A DNA stretch of 45,699 nucleotides. Source: Deltaproteobacteria bacterium (GTDB taxonomy: Bacteria > Myxococcota_A > UBA796 > CAJQPC01). The position numbers and the translations under genes are program-made. Numbering within the stretch: position 1 is the first letter of the stretch; each line of letters begins with the position of its first letter. The DNA is taken from positions 1 to 45,699 of the forward strand of contig JADKFE010000072.1 in the NCBI GenBank assembly GCA_016717595.1, written 5' to 3'. Shown piece after piece: positions 24,933 through 33,273 of this stretch. The notes below the pieces were generated by a model. It worked only from the letters and a program-made list of their open reading frames with translations, had not been told where the DNA came from and made no database searches.

Positions 24933-26547
24933 ATGCCCCATAGCCTCCCGGTCATCGCCATCGTCGGTCGCCCGAACGTCGGCAAGTCTACCCTCTTCAA
25001 CCGACTCATCGGCCACCGCAGCGCCATCGTGCACAACACGCCCGGCGTCACCCGCGACCGGCACTACGACATCACCGACCGCTACGGCTACTCGGTGATG
25101 ATCGTCGACACCGGCGGCTTTGAGCCCCACCCTGAGGATCAGCTCTTCCGCAACGTGCGCGCCCAGGCCCTCGCCGCCGTGCGTGAGGCCGATGTTGTGC
25201 TGTTTGTGGTCGATAGCCGCGCTGGGCTCAACCCTCTGGATGAGGAGGTGGGCCGGGTGCTCCGCACGGTTCACTCCAAGGTGCTGCTCGTCATCAACAA
25301 GGTCGAGGGCAATCAGCAGCGCCTGGAGGCGGCGGAGTTCTACGCGCTCGGCTTTGAGACCCTGCACCTCGTCTCCGCCGAGCACGACCACGGCATCACC
25401 GACCTGATGGACGAGGTCTACCTCCTGCTCGGCCCCGGCCCGGTGGAAGAGGACGACGAAGACGACGACTCCGGCGCGATCCCCGAGGACGACGAGGAGT
25501 GAAGAGGACGAGGACTCGGCGGACGAGGACTCGGACGATGAAGACTCCGAGGATGAGGACTCCGAAGATGAGGACTCCGAGGCCAAAAACACCGAGGATC
25601 CCGACTCCGACGACGAAGAGCAAGACGAAGACGAGCTCGACGAGGACTGGCAGCCCGAGTTTGACGAGGCCGAGGCCCCCGCGCCCACGGGCAAACGCCG
25701 CCTCGCGCCCGAGCCCGACGAGATCCGCATCGCCGTCTTGGGCCGCCCCAACGTCGGCAAGTCCACCTTGGTGAACCGCCTCATCGGTGAGGAGCGCCAG
25801 GTCGTCAGCGACAAGCCCGGCACCACCATGGACGCCATCGACCTCCCCCTGGAGACCGGCGGCCGCAAGTTTGTGCTCGTAGACACCGCCGGGATCCGCC
25901 GCAAAGCCCGCATCGAGACGGATCTGGAGGGCTTCGCCATCTCCCGGTCTCTGCGCGCCATCGAGCGCTGCCACGTCGTGCTCATGGTGCTCGACGGCGA
26001 TGAGGGCGTGTCCGAACAAGACGCGCGGCTGCTCCAGGTGGTGCTGCACCGCGGCCGCGCGGTCATCCTCTTGGTCAACAAGTGGGACCTCGTCCGCGAC
26101 GACCCCGAGCGGGACATCACCGTGCTTGAGAAAGAGCTCGGCCACCGCATGCCCCACGCGCCGTGGGCCCCGGTGCTCTACATCTCGGCCAAGTCGGGCA
26201 AGGGCGTTTCGCGGATTCTGCCGATGGTCGAGGAGGTCTTTAAGGCGTTTAACCAGCGCCTCACCACGGCGGAGTGCAACCGCTTCTTACGCGCCGCGGT
26301 GCTCGCCCACTCCGTGCCCCAGCGCCACCACCGCCCGGTGCGCATCAACTACATGACCCAAATCCGTGTTCGTCCGCCCACCTTCGTGCTCTGGTGCAAC
26401 GTGCCCGAGGGCGTCGATGAGGCGTACAAACGATACCTCTCCAACCGTCTGCGCGAGGCGTATGGCTTCAAGGGTACGTCACTGCGGCTGTTCTTCCGCC
26501 GCAAGCGCCGCCCGGGTGAGCCGCTGCCTGGCGAACACATGGTCTGA
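24933..26547 (+). CDS. der: GTPase Der (EngA), split by a frameshift in an expanded acidic linker
   Basis: Der has two tandem GTPase domains and a C-terminal KH-like domain, and is needed for 50S assembly. The first frame (ATG 24933) carries G domain 1, with GRPNVGKST near residue 11, TPGVTRDR, DTGGF and NKVEG, and ends at TGA 25500-25502. The second frame continues through an acidic linker into G domain 2, with GRPNVGKST at 25741, TTMDAID, DTAGIRRKARI, NKWD and the KH domain. No ATG, GTG or TTG precedes its first strand except TTG 25738, which would cut strand 1, so it needs the upstream frame. Dropping T25500, or adding two bases there, gives about 537 residues. E. coli Der has about 490. 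Confidence 0.88.
25504..25578 (+). repeat. Five tandem 15-nt units encoding an acidic xDEDS pentapeptide
   Basis: Within the der linker the codons read EDEDS, ADEDS, DDEDS, EDEDS, EDEDS in five consecutive 15-nt units. A decayed sixth (EAKNT) follows. The frameshift at 25500 lies immediately upstream, so replication slippage at this repeat is a plausible cause. Confidence 0.8.
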
Positions 26548-26588
26548 TGATGGACCGCCGCCGCGCCAACAAGCGCAGGGGCTGACTG

Positions 26589-28484
26589 ATGGGCAAGATC
26601 CGGATCCTGGAGGATCACGTCGTCAACTGCATCGCAGCGGGCGAGGTGGTCGAGCGCCCGGCGTCGGTGGTCAAGGAGCTGGTCGAGAACTCCCTCGACG
26701 CGGGCGCGCGCCGGGTGGAGGTCGAGCTCGAGTCGGGTGGCCGAACCCTGGTCGGGGTCACCGACGATGGCCGGGGCATGGACCGCCAAGACGTGCTGAT
26801 GTGTATCGAGCGCCACGGCACGTCCAAGCTGCGCACTGAAGAGGACCTCAACCACGTCTCCACCCTCGGCTTTCGCGGGGAGGCGATGCCGTCCATCGCC
26901 GCCGTGAGCCGCTTTGAGCTGACCAGCCGCCCCGCCGATCAAGAGGTCGGCACCCGCCTCGCCGTTCATGGCGGCAAGATTCAGCCCCCAGAGCCCGCGG
27001 GCTGCCCCGTCGGCACGCGGGTGATGGTGCGGGCCTTGTTCTACAACGTGCCCGCCCGACGCAAGTTTCTGCGCGCCGCGGGCACCGAGCTTGGCCACTG
27101 CGTAGACGCCGTCGTGCGTGAGGCGCTCATCCGGCCTGAGCTAGACTGGACTGTCACTCACGACGGTCGGGCCCTCTTGCGCGCCCCGGCGGTGAAGACC
27201 CGCGCCGCCCGCGCCGCAGAGCTGCTCAACGACCAAGGCCAGGCGCTCTTCCCCTTTGAGCTCTCCAGCGGGAACGCCACCATCGAGGCGCTGTTGAGCC
27301 CGGTCGGTGTGCACCACGCCAACGCCGCCGGGGCGATGTTCCTCTACGTCAACGGCCGCTATGTGCGCGATCTCACCCTGAGAAAGGCCGTGAACGAGGC
27401 CTACCGCCACATCGTGCCCAAGGGCCGCTACCCCACCGTCGTGCTGGAGCTGCGCCTGCCGTCGGACGAGGTCGACGTCAACGTGCACCCCAGCAAGGTC
27501 GAGGTGCGTTTTCGGGACACCAACGACGTGTTCCGCTTCGTCGCCGACGGCCTTCGCGACGCCTTGGAGCGCCACGGCCTGCGCCGGGTTGTGCCCGTGA
27601 CCCCCTATGAGCGCCCGCCCCAGCCGAGCCTCTTGGCGAGCCCCACCGCGGGGTACGACGCGGGGCCGCCGCCGCCGCGTGTGGCGCCGACGCCTGGCCG
27701 CCAGCGCAACCGACCCCACACACAACCGGGCTACACACCGCCGAGCCCGCCGCACACACCGCCGCGCCCGCCCGATCCCGTCGTGCCCGTGGTGGCCGCC
27801 GCGCCCGCTCAGGCTGAGCCGCCGCCGCCACCACCCCCAGAGGCCGCCCCGCCGCCGCGCTCCCGAAACGAGCCGATGCGCAGCGATCCGGCCTTGCCGG
27901 TGCCACGGTTCCAGGATCTCCGCGTCATCGGCCAGCTCGTCGGCACCTACATCCTCTGTGAAGGTGCAGGGGAGCTCGTCATCCTCGACCAGCACGCGGC
28001 CCATGAGCGCGTGACGCTGTACCGCCTCCAGCAGCACACCCGCGAGCGCCTCGGCGCCGCCCAACGCCTGCTCACGCCGGTCATCGTCGAGCTGCCGCTC
28101 TCCCGCGCGGCCGTGCTAGAGACCCACCTCGACGCGCTCCGCAGCTTGAACTTAGAGGTTGAGCCCTACGGCGGCGCCAGCTTCGCCATCTCCGCCGTGC
28201 CCCCGGGCCTCGCCAGCGCCGATCTCGCCCGCCTGCTCCGCGATCTCGCCGATGAGCTGGTCGAAGGCGGCGCGGGCCTCGCCGGGCGTGACCTCGCCGA
28301 GCGGGTCTTGGCGACGATGGCCTGCCACAACTCCATCCGCGCCCACCACACCTTGAGCCCCTACGAGATGCGTGAGCTGCTCAAGGCCTTAGACGGCGTA
28401 GACTTCTCGGTCTGCGCCCATGGCCGCCCTGTGGCGATCCGCGTAGACCAGCGTGAGCTTGAGCGCAGGTTTCACCGGGCATGA
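26589..28484 (+). CDS. mutL: DNA mismatch repair protein MutL
   Basis: MutL links mismatch recognition by MutS to strand removal. The 631-residue protein has the GHKL ATPase motifs: NCIAAGEVVERP (about 14-25), ELVENSLDAGA, TDDGRGMD and TLGFRGEAMPSI. A transducer domain ends near residue 335, followed by a Pro-rich disordered linker (about 340-435). The C-terminal domain has ACHNSIRAH and the CAHGRP segment. The endonuclease motif DQHA(x)2E(x)4E reads DQHAAHERVTLY here (467-478), so the last Glu is Tyr. The start is ATG 26589 with AGGGG at 26577-26581. Confidence 0.95.
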   Translation: MGKIRILEDHVVNCIAAGEVVERPASVVKELVENSLDAGARRVEVELESGGRTLVGVTDDGRGMDRQDVLMCIERHGTSKLRTEEDLNHVSTLGFRGEAMPSIAAVSRFELTSRPADQEVGTRLAVHGGKIQPPEPAGCPVGTRVMVRALFYNVPARRKFLRAAGTELGHCVDAVVREALIRPELDWTVTHDGRALLRAPAVKTRAARAAELLNDQGQALFPFELSSGNATIEALLSPVGVHHANAAGAMFLYVNGRYVRDLTLRKAVNEAYRHIVPKGRYPTVVLELRLPSDEVDVNVHPSKVEVRFRDTNDVFRFVADGLRDALERHGLRRVVPVTPYERPPQPSLLASPTAGYDAGPPPPRVAPTPGRQRNRPHTQPGYTPPSPPHTPPRPPDPVVPVVAAAPAQAEPPPPPPPEAAPPPRSRNEPMRSDPALPVPRFQDLRVIGQLVGTYILCEGAGELVILDQHAAHERVTLYRLQQHTRERLGAAQRLLTPVIVELPLSRAAVLETHLDALRSLNLEVEPYGGASFAISAVPPGLASADLARLLRDLADELVEGGAGLAGRDLAERVLATMACHNSIRAHHTLSPYEMRELLKALDGVDFSVCAHGRPVAIRVDQRELERRFHRA

Positions 28485-29365
28485 GCGGGCGTCTGCTCGT
28501 CTTGGGAGGCCCAACGGCGGCGGGCAAGACGGCGCTGGCCATGGCCATCGCTGAGCGTTGGCCCGTGCGCCTCGTCTCCGCCGACGCGATGCAGGTCTAC
28601 CGAGGCCTCAACATCGGCACCGGAAAGCCCAGCCCCGAGGAGCTTCGGCGTTTCCCCCACGACAACATCGACGTGCGAGACCCCCACGAGGAGTTCTCGG
28701 CGATGGACCTCGCCGATGGCGCCGACGCCCGCCTGCGCGCCGGAGAGGACGTGGTCGTCGTCGGCGGCACCGGCTTTTACCTGCGCGCCTTGCTCATCGG
28801 CTTCGCGCCCACCCCCGCTGTAGATCCCGCTCTGCGCGCCACCTTGGACGCCTTGCCTAACCCCCACGCCGCCCTCGCCGCCATCGACCCGGCGAGCGCC
28901 GCCCGCCTGCACCCCAACGACCGCGTGCGCCTCGTGCGCGCCTTGGAGGTCTTCCACCTCACCGGGCGCCCGATGAGCGTCGTTCACGCCGAGCACCCCG
29001 TCGGCGCGCCCCGCTGGCCCGCCCGGCGCCTGTGGGTTGACCGCCCCGATCTCGACGCCCGCATCGACGCCCGGGTGCTGCAGATGGTGGACCAAGGTTA
29101 CGTCGCCGAGGTCGAGGGCCTGCTCAACCGGGGCGTGAGCCGCGAGCTCAAGCCCATGCGATCCTTGGGCTATCGCTGGATGTGTGCCCTGGTCGCCGGG
29201 GAGATCCCCTTGTCCGAGGCCATCGAGGGCACCCAGCGCGACACCCGCCGCTTCGCCAAGAAGCAGCGCCAGATGTTGAGGTCCATCGGCGGCTTTGAGC
29301 CGGTGAACGCCGACGATCTCGACGCCGTGCTCACCATCGCCGCTGATACCTTCGGCCCGGCGTGA
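28481..29365 (+). CDS. miaA: tRNA dimethylallyltransferase MiaA
   Basis: MiaA adds an isopentenyl group to A37 of tRNAs reading U-starting codons. The 294-residue protein has the P-loop GGPTAAGKTAL (about 9-19), SADAMQVYRGLNIGTGKP (about 34-51), VGGTGFYLRAL (about 99-109) and the LGYRWMCALVAGE segment near 228. The RRFAKKQRQMLRSI helix near 252 corresponds to the RRYAKRQ-type tRNA-binding motif. The start overlaps the mutL stop by 4 nt, and mutL-miaA is a widespread pair. A lipoprotein gene starts directly at its stop codon. Confidence 0.96.
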   Translation: MSGRLLVLGGPTAAGKTALAMAIAERWPVRLVSADAMQVYRGLNIGTGKPSPEELRRFPHDNIDVRDPHEEFSAMDLADGADARLRAGEDVVVVGGTGFYLRALLIGFAPTPAVDPALRATLDALPNPHAALAAIDPASAARLHPNDRVRLVRALEVFHLTGRPMSVVHAEHPVGAPRWPARRLWVDRPDLDARIDARVLQMVDQGYVAEVEGLLNRGVSRELKPMRSLGYRWMCALVAGEIPLSEAIEGTQRDTRRFAKKQRQMLRSIGGFEPVNADDLDAVLTIAADTFGPA

Positions 29366-30100
29366 ATGTTCTGCCCGCTCAAACGTAGCGCGCCGATGGG
29401 CCGAAGCTCGCTTTTTGGAGGCCGCCTGCTCCGCCGCGCCGCCTACGCGCTGACGTTTTTGACCGCGGGCTGCGGCGCCGAGGGGCTCGTCTTGCGCGCC
29501 GGGGAAGATGTGAAGGCCTTACGCTTGAGCGCAGAGCGCGGCGAGGTGAGCGTCATCGGCGGCGCCGCGGTTGACTCGCCGACCCTCCGTTGGGAGGTGC
29601 GAGGCCTCTCCTCAAGCGCCCAGGTGCTCTCCACAGAGCGTGACGGCGTGTGGGAGGTGCAGCTTGACTGCGCCGGCGGGCTGGGCTGTGAGGTGGTGGC
29701 CGTGGTGGAGCTGCCGCCTGGCTTTGACGTCGACGTCTCCGTTCACGCCGGAGAGCTCTCTCTGCGCGGCCGTTTTGGTGTCGTAGACGCCTCCTTCGGC
29801 CAAGGAGAGGTGGTGGGGCGCCTCGCGGCGCGGCGCGTCTCGATGGCGCTCGGCCGCGGCGACGTCGACCTCGGCCTCTCCGAGCCCCCCGAGGCCCTCA
29901 CCGTGACCTTAGGCCTCGGCGACCTCAACCTCAGCCTGCCCAGCCAAGGTTACGATCTGGACCTCGATCTCCCGGCCGATCGTGCCCTGGTCGAGGGTGT
30001 GCTCATCGACCCCGCCGGGCCGCGCCTTCGGGCGCTCACCGCGAGCGGGTCGGTCAGGATCCGGGGGACGGCCCGCGACACGTCCACCGCCGCGCGTTAG
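29366..30100 (+). CDS. Lipoprotein with DUF4097-like beta-repeat domain
   Basis: The product is up to 244 residues. After a basic start, a hydrophobic stretch ends in the lipobox LTAGC, so the mature protein should begin at that cysteine as a lipid-anchored envelope protein. The rest is rich in regular short strands with GD/GE turns (RGEVSVIGG, HAGELSLRG, LGRGDVDLGL, LGLGDLNLSL). This is the stacking pattern of DUF4097/DUF2807-type right-handed beta-helices, although I cannot name the family firmly. Both ATG 29366 and ATG 29396 are possible starts; neither has a clear ribosome binding site. The function is unknown. Confidence 0.75.
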   Translation: MFCPLKRSAPMGRSSLFGGRLLRRAAYALTFLTAGCGAEGLVLRAGEDVKALRLSAERGEVSVIGGAAVDSPTLRWEVRGLSSSAQVLSTERDGVWEVQLDCAGGLGCEVVAVVELPPGFDVDVSVHAGELSLRGRFGVVDASFGQGEVVGRLAARRVSMALGRGDVDLGLSEPPEALTVTLGLGDLNLSLPSQGYDLDLDLPADRALVEGVLIDPAGPRLRALTASGSVRIRGTARDTSTAAR

Positions 30101-30121
30101 GACGGCCCCCGGAGCCACCCC

Positions 30122-31141
30122 ATGGACCTGATCCTCGACTTCGAGCGGCCGCTGATGGAGCTGCGCCGGCGCATAGAGTCTCTGAAGACCCTCCAGGCAG
30201 AGGAGGGCCTCGATCTCAGCGCGAGCATCGAGCAGCTCGATCTTCAGGCCCGGCGCCTTCAAGGTCAGATGCTGCGCGACCTCAGCCCGTGGCAGCGCAC
30301 TCTGCTCTCGCGCCATCCCCAGCGGCCTTACTCCTTGGACTGGATCAGCCGCCTGTTCACCGAGTGGCGTGAGCTTCACGGCGACCGCGCCGGCCACGAC
30401 GACGCGGCGATCGTCTGCGGCTTCGCCCGCTACAAAGGCCGCCCCGTCGCGGTCTTGGGCCACCAGAAGGGCCGCAACACCAAAGAGAGCCTCAAGCGTA
30501 ACTTCGGCATGCCCCGCCCCGAGGGTTACCGCAAAGCCCTGCGCCTGATGGGCCTCGCCGCACGTTTTGGCCGCCCGATCATCACGCTCATCGACACCCC
30601 CGGGGCCTACCCCGGCGTCGACGCCGAGGCGCGTGGCCAGGCCGAGGCCATCGCCCGCAACATCATGGAGATGTCGACGTTCCAGGTGCCGGTGATCTGT
30701 GTGGTCATCGGCGAGGGCGGCTCGGGCGGCGCCTTGGCCTTGGGCGTCGGAAACCGCACCTTGATGCTGGAGAACTCGACCTACTCCGTCATCTCCCCCG
30801 AGGGCTGCGCGGCGATCCTCTGGCGTGACCGCGCTGAGGGCCCCCGGGCGGCCGAGGCCCTGCGCATCACCGCAAAAGACTGCCTCCACCTCGGCGTGGC
30901 CGATGAGGTCGTGCCCGAGCCCGGCAGCGGCGCCCACCGCGACCCCGACGGCGCGGCGGCGGCGTTAGACGCGGCGTTGGAGCGCCATCTTGGTGAGCTG
31001 AGCCTCCTCGACGGCCCGGCGCTCCGCGAGGACCGCTACGCCCGTTATCGGAAGCTCGGCGTGGTCTTGGAGGAGGCCGAGCGCCTCGCCGTGATCCGCG
31101 CCAAGCTCGCCGAGACCGCCGCGCGTGAGGAAGCGGGATGA
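30122..31141 (+). CDS. accA: Acetyl-CoA carboxylase carboxyltransferase subunit alpha
   Basis: AccA, with AccD, moves the carboxyl group from biotin to acetyl-CoA, forming malonyl-CoA for fatty acid synthesis. The 339-residue protein has an N-terminal helical region (LDFERPLMELRRRIE), then HPQRPYSLDWI and GDRAGHDDAAIVCG. The crotonase-fold core has GHQKGRNTKE, FGMPRPEGYRKALRLM, IDTPGAYPG, IGEGGSGGALALG, and YSVISPEGCAAILW. The start is ATG 30122 with GGAG at 30111-30114. accD is not in the window. It overlaps aroA by 4 nt. Confidence 0.97.
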   Translation: MDLILDFERPLMELRRRIESLKTLQAEEGLDLSASIEQLDLQARRLQGQMLRDLSPWQRTLLSRHPQRPYSLDWISRLFTEWRELHGDRAGHDDAAIVCGFARYKGRPVAVLGHQKGRNTKESLKRNFGMPRPEGYRKALRLMGLAARFGRPIITLIDTPGAYPGVDAEARGQAEAIARNIMEMSTFQVPVICVVIGEGGSGGALALGVGNRTLMLENSTYSVISPEGCAAILWRDRAEGPRAAEALRITAKDCLHLGVADEVVPEPGSGAHRDPDGAAAALDAALERHLGELSLLDGPALREDRYARYRKLGVVLEEAERLAVIRAKLAETAAREEAG

Positions 31142-32439
31142 ACGACGTCTTGGTCGTGGAGCCCGGCGCCGCGCTGCGTGGGCGCGTGCAGGTGCCCGGC
31201 GACAAGTCCATCTCCCACCGGGCGCTGTTGTTCAACGCCTTCGCTGAAGGCCGGGCCAAGGTGACCGGGCTCCTCGACGCCGACGACGTGCGCTCGACGG
31301 CCTCGTGCCTGCGCGCCTTGGGCGCGGAGATCAGCGACGGGGGAGGGGAGGTGGTCGGCGTCGCCGGTCGTTTTGCCGAGCCCCAGGACGTGCTCGACTG
31401 CGGCAACTCAGGCACCACAATGCGCCTGCTCACGGGCCTGCTCGCCGGGCAGCCGCTCCACGCCGTGCTCACCGGAGACGCCACCCTGCGCCGCCGCCCG
31501 ATGCGCCGGGTAAGCGCGCCGCTTCGTCTGATGGGCGCCCAGATCGACGGCCGCGACCAGGGCGAGCGCGCCCCGCTCTCGATCCGCGGCCAGCGCCCCC
31601 TTCGTGGCCTCACCTACGACTCCCCCGTGGCCTCGGCCCAGGTGAAGACCGCGCTCATCCTCGCGGCGATGCAGGCCGAGGGTGAGCTGGTCTTCTCCGA
31701 GCCCTTCGTCTCCCGCGACCACACCGAGCGGCTTCTGGGCGCCATGGGCGTGGTGATTCACCGCGACGGCGCCCGCCTCGTGGTGCCCGGCGGTCAGGTG
31801 CCCCGGGCTGTCGATGTTGTGGTGCCCGGCGACATCTCCTCAGCGGCGTTTTTCCTCGTGGCGGCGTCGATCTGTGAGGGCTCGGAGCTGGTCTTGGAGG
31901 GCGTGGGCCTCAACCCCACCCGCGACGGCGTGCTGGAGGCCCTCGACGCCATGGGCGCGGATGTGCGCCGCGAGAACGAGCGTGTCGTCTCCGGCGAGCC
32001 TGTCGGCGACCTGCGTGTGCGGTCGGCCAGCCTTCGTGGCGTGACGATCGGCGGCGGGCTCATCCCCCGGCTCATTGATGAGCTGCCCGTGCTCGCCGTC
32101 GCCGCGGCCTTCGCCGAGGGCGAGACGATCATCCGCGACGCCCAAGAGCTGCGCGTCAAGGAGTCCGACCGCGTCGCCACCACCGTCGGCCTGCTGCGCG
32201 CCTTCGGGGTTGAGGCTGAAGAGCGCCCAGACGGCCTCCGAGTGGTCGGTCGGGGTCGCGCTGGGCTCAATGCGGCCTCTGTGGCCACCCAAGGTGACCA
32301 CCGCGTCGGCATGGCGGCGGCGGTCTTGGCCTTGGCCTTGCCCGCGGGGCTTGGCCCCTCGACGGTACACAGCGCGGACTGTATCCGCACGTCTTTCCCC
32401 AGCTTCCCCGACCTGTTGGAGCGTCTCCGTGCCCGCTGA
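31138..32439 (+). CDS. aroA: 3-phosphoshikimate 1-carboxyvinyltransferase (EPSP synthase)
   Basis: AroA transfers enolpyruvate from PEP to shikimate-3-phosphate in the aromatic pathway. The 433-residue protein has the substrate loops VPGDKSISHRALL (about 19-31), NSGTTMRLLTG (about 90-100), SAQVKTALILAA (about 166) and the ELRVKESDR segment (about 336). An Asp of the LIDELPVLAVAAAF block acts in catalysis. A glycine lies in the GNSGTTMR/LLTG region, and I do not attempt a sensitivity class. The end overlaps cmk by 11 nt, and aroA-cmk-rpsA is a common conserved order. Confidence 0.97.
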   Translation: MNDVLVVEPGAALRGRVQVPGDKSISHRALLFNAFAEGRAKVTGLLDADDVRSTASCLRALGAEISDGGGEVVGVAGRFAEPQDVLDCGNSGTTMRLLTGLLAGQPLHAVLTGDATLRRRPMRRVSAPLRLMGAQIDGRDQGERAPLSIRGQRPLRGLTYDSPVASAQVKTALILAAMQAEGELVFSEPFVSRDHTERLLGAMGVVIHRDGARLVVPGGQVPRAVDVVVPGDISSAAFFLVAASICEGSELVLEGVGLNPTRDGVLEALDAMGADVRRENERVVSGEPVGDLRVRSASLRGVTIGGGLIPRLIDELPVLAVAAAFAEGETIIRDAQELRVKESDRVATTVGLLRAFGVEAEERPDGLRVVGRGRAGLNAASVATQGDHRVGMAAAVLALALPAGLGPSTVHSADCIRTSFPSFPDLLERLRAR

Positions 32440-33107
32440 GGCCATCGCCATCGCCATCGACGGGCCGGCCTCTTCAGGCAAAGGCACCGTCGCCCGCCTC
32501 GTCGCCGAGGCGCTGGGCTTCTCGTACGTCGACACCGGCGCGATGTACCGCTGCGTCGCCTTGGCCGCCGCGCGTCTGGGCGTGCCGTGGTCCGAGGGCC
32601 CGGCCTTGGCCGCGCTCATCCCCTCGCTTCATTTTGAGCTGCGGTTTGAGGCGGGTCGGCTGGCGGTGCGTGTGAACGGTGAGGACGTCAGCGAGGCGAT
32701 CCGCGCCGAGACCATCAGCCTCGGCGCCTCCGCCGTCGCCACCTTGCCCGAGGTGCGCACGGCGCTCTTGGAGGGCCAGCGGGCCTTGGCCCGGCGGGGT
32801 GGGGTGGTCATGGACGGCCGCGACATCGGCACGGTGGTGCTGCCCGACGCCGCGCTCAAGGTTTACCTCGACGCCGACGTGAGACGAGCGCGCCCGCCGC
32901 CGTCAGGCGGAGCTCGCCGCGAAGGGCCAGGCCCTCACCGTCGAGGCCGTACGAGACGACCTGCGCGCCCGAGACGCCCAAGACATGCAGCGGGCGACGG
33001 CGCCGCTACGCCAAGCAGAAGACGCCGTGTTTTTGGACTCCACGGGGCGCACACCCCAGCAGCTCGCCCAAGAGATCGTCCGGCTCGCCCAAGCCCGCGG
33101 CGCTTGA
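32429..33107 (+). CDS. cmk: Cytidylate kinase Cmk, split by a frameshift
   Basis: Cmk phosphorylates CMP and dCMP. It starts at GTG 32429 with GGAG at 32418-32421. The first frame gives the P-loop IDGPASSGKGT, SYVDTGAMYR, ISLGASAVATLPEVR, DGRDIGTVVLPDA and LDADV, then fails at GTG AGA CGA (32879-32887). Skipping A32882 restores DERARRRQAEL, then KGQALTVEAV, RDDLRARDAQDMQRATAPL and LDSTGRTPQQL, ending at TGA 33105-33107. The joined protein is about 225 residues (E. coli 227). The unshifted frame would instead run on as an Arg/Pro-rich nonsense tail into rpsA. Confidence 0.9.
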
Positions 33108-33273
33108 CGGGATCCAGGCGCAGGGCTAAGGGTTCGCGCCCCTTTTGGGGTCTCGCCGACGTACATGCGCCCCTCGATTGTCCGAGTCGCGTGTGGCCAA
33201 ACCCGGCATCTCACGTCGGCGCTCCTTCCACATCCCCCCAGCCCCGCAGGTCTTCCCTTCGGGTAGGAATTCC
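33108..33273 (+). promoter_or_regulatory. 166-nt leader region upstream of rpsA
   Basis: This gap separates cmk from the ribosomal protein S1 gene and probably holds its promoter and 5' leader. CCCC-TTTT-GGGG (33139-33150) is a short perfect inverted repeat. A Shine-Dalgarno AGGA is at 33265-33268. I cannot pick out a convincing -10/-35 pair. S1 genes are often autoregulated through such leaders, but nothing here proves it. Confidence 0.35.

Noticed and set aside
25738..26547. Second half of Der as an independent single-domain GTPase gene
   Set aside because: Its only start (TTG 25738) would remove the first strand of the G domain, and the acidic linker continues in frame upstream, so it belongs to der.
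26547..26585. 12-codon basic mini-frame between der and mutL
   Set aside because: It starts on the der stop and contains the mutL ribosome binding site, so it could be a leader peptide, but it is too short and unsupported to call.
33139..33150. CCCCTTTTGGGG as an intrinsic terminator for cmk
   Set aside because: A 4-bp stem with the T-run inside the loop and none after it is not a terminator.
33145..33273. 43-codon N-terminal extension of S1
   Set aside because: Unlike any S1 N terminus and located in the leader; ATG 33274 has a ribosome binding site.
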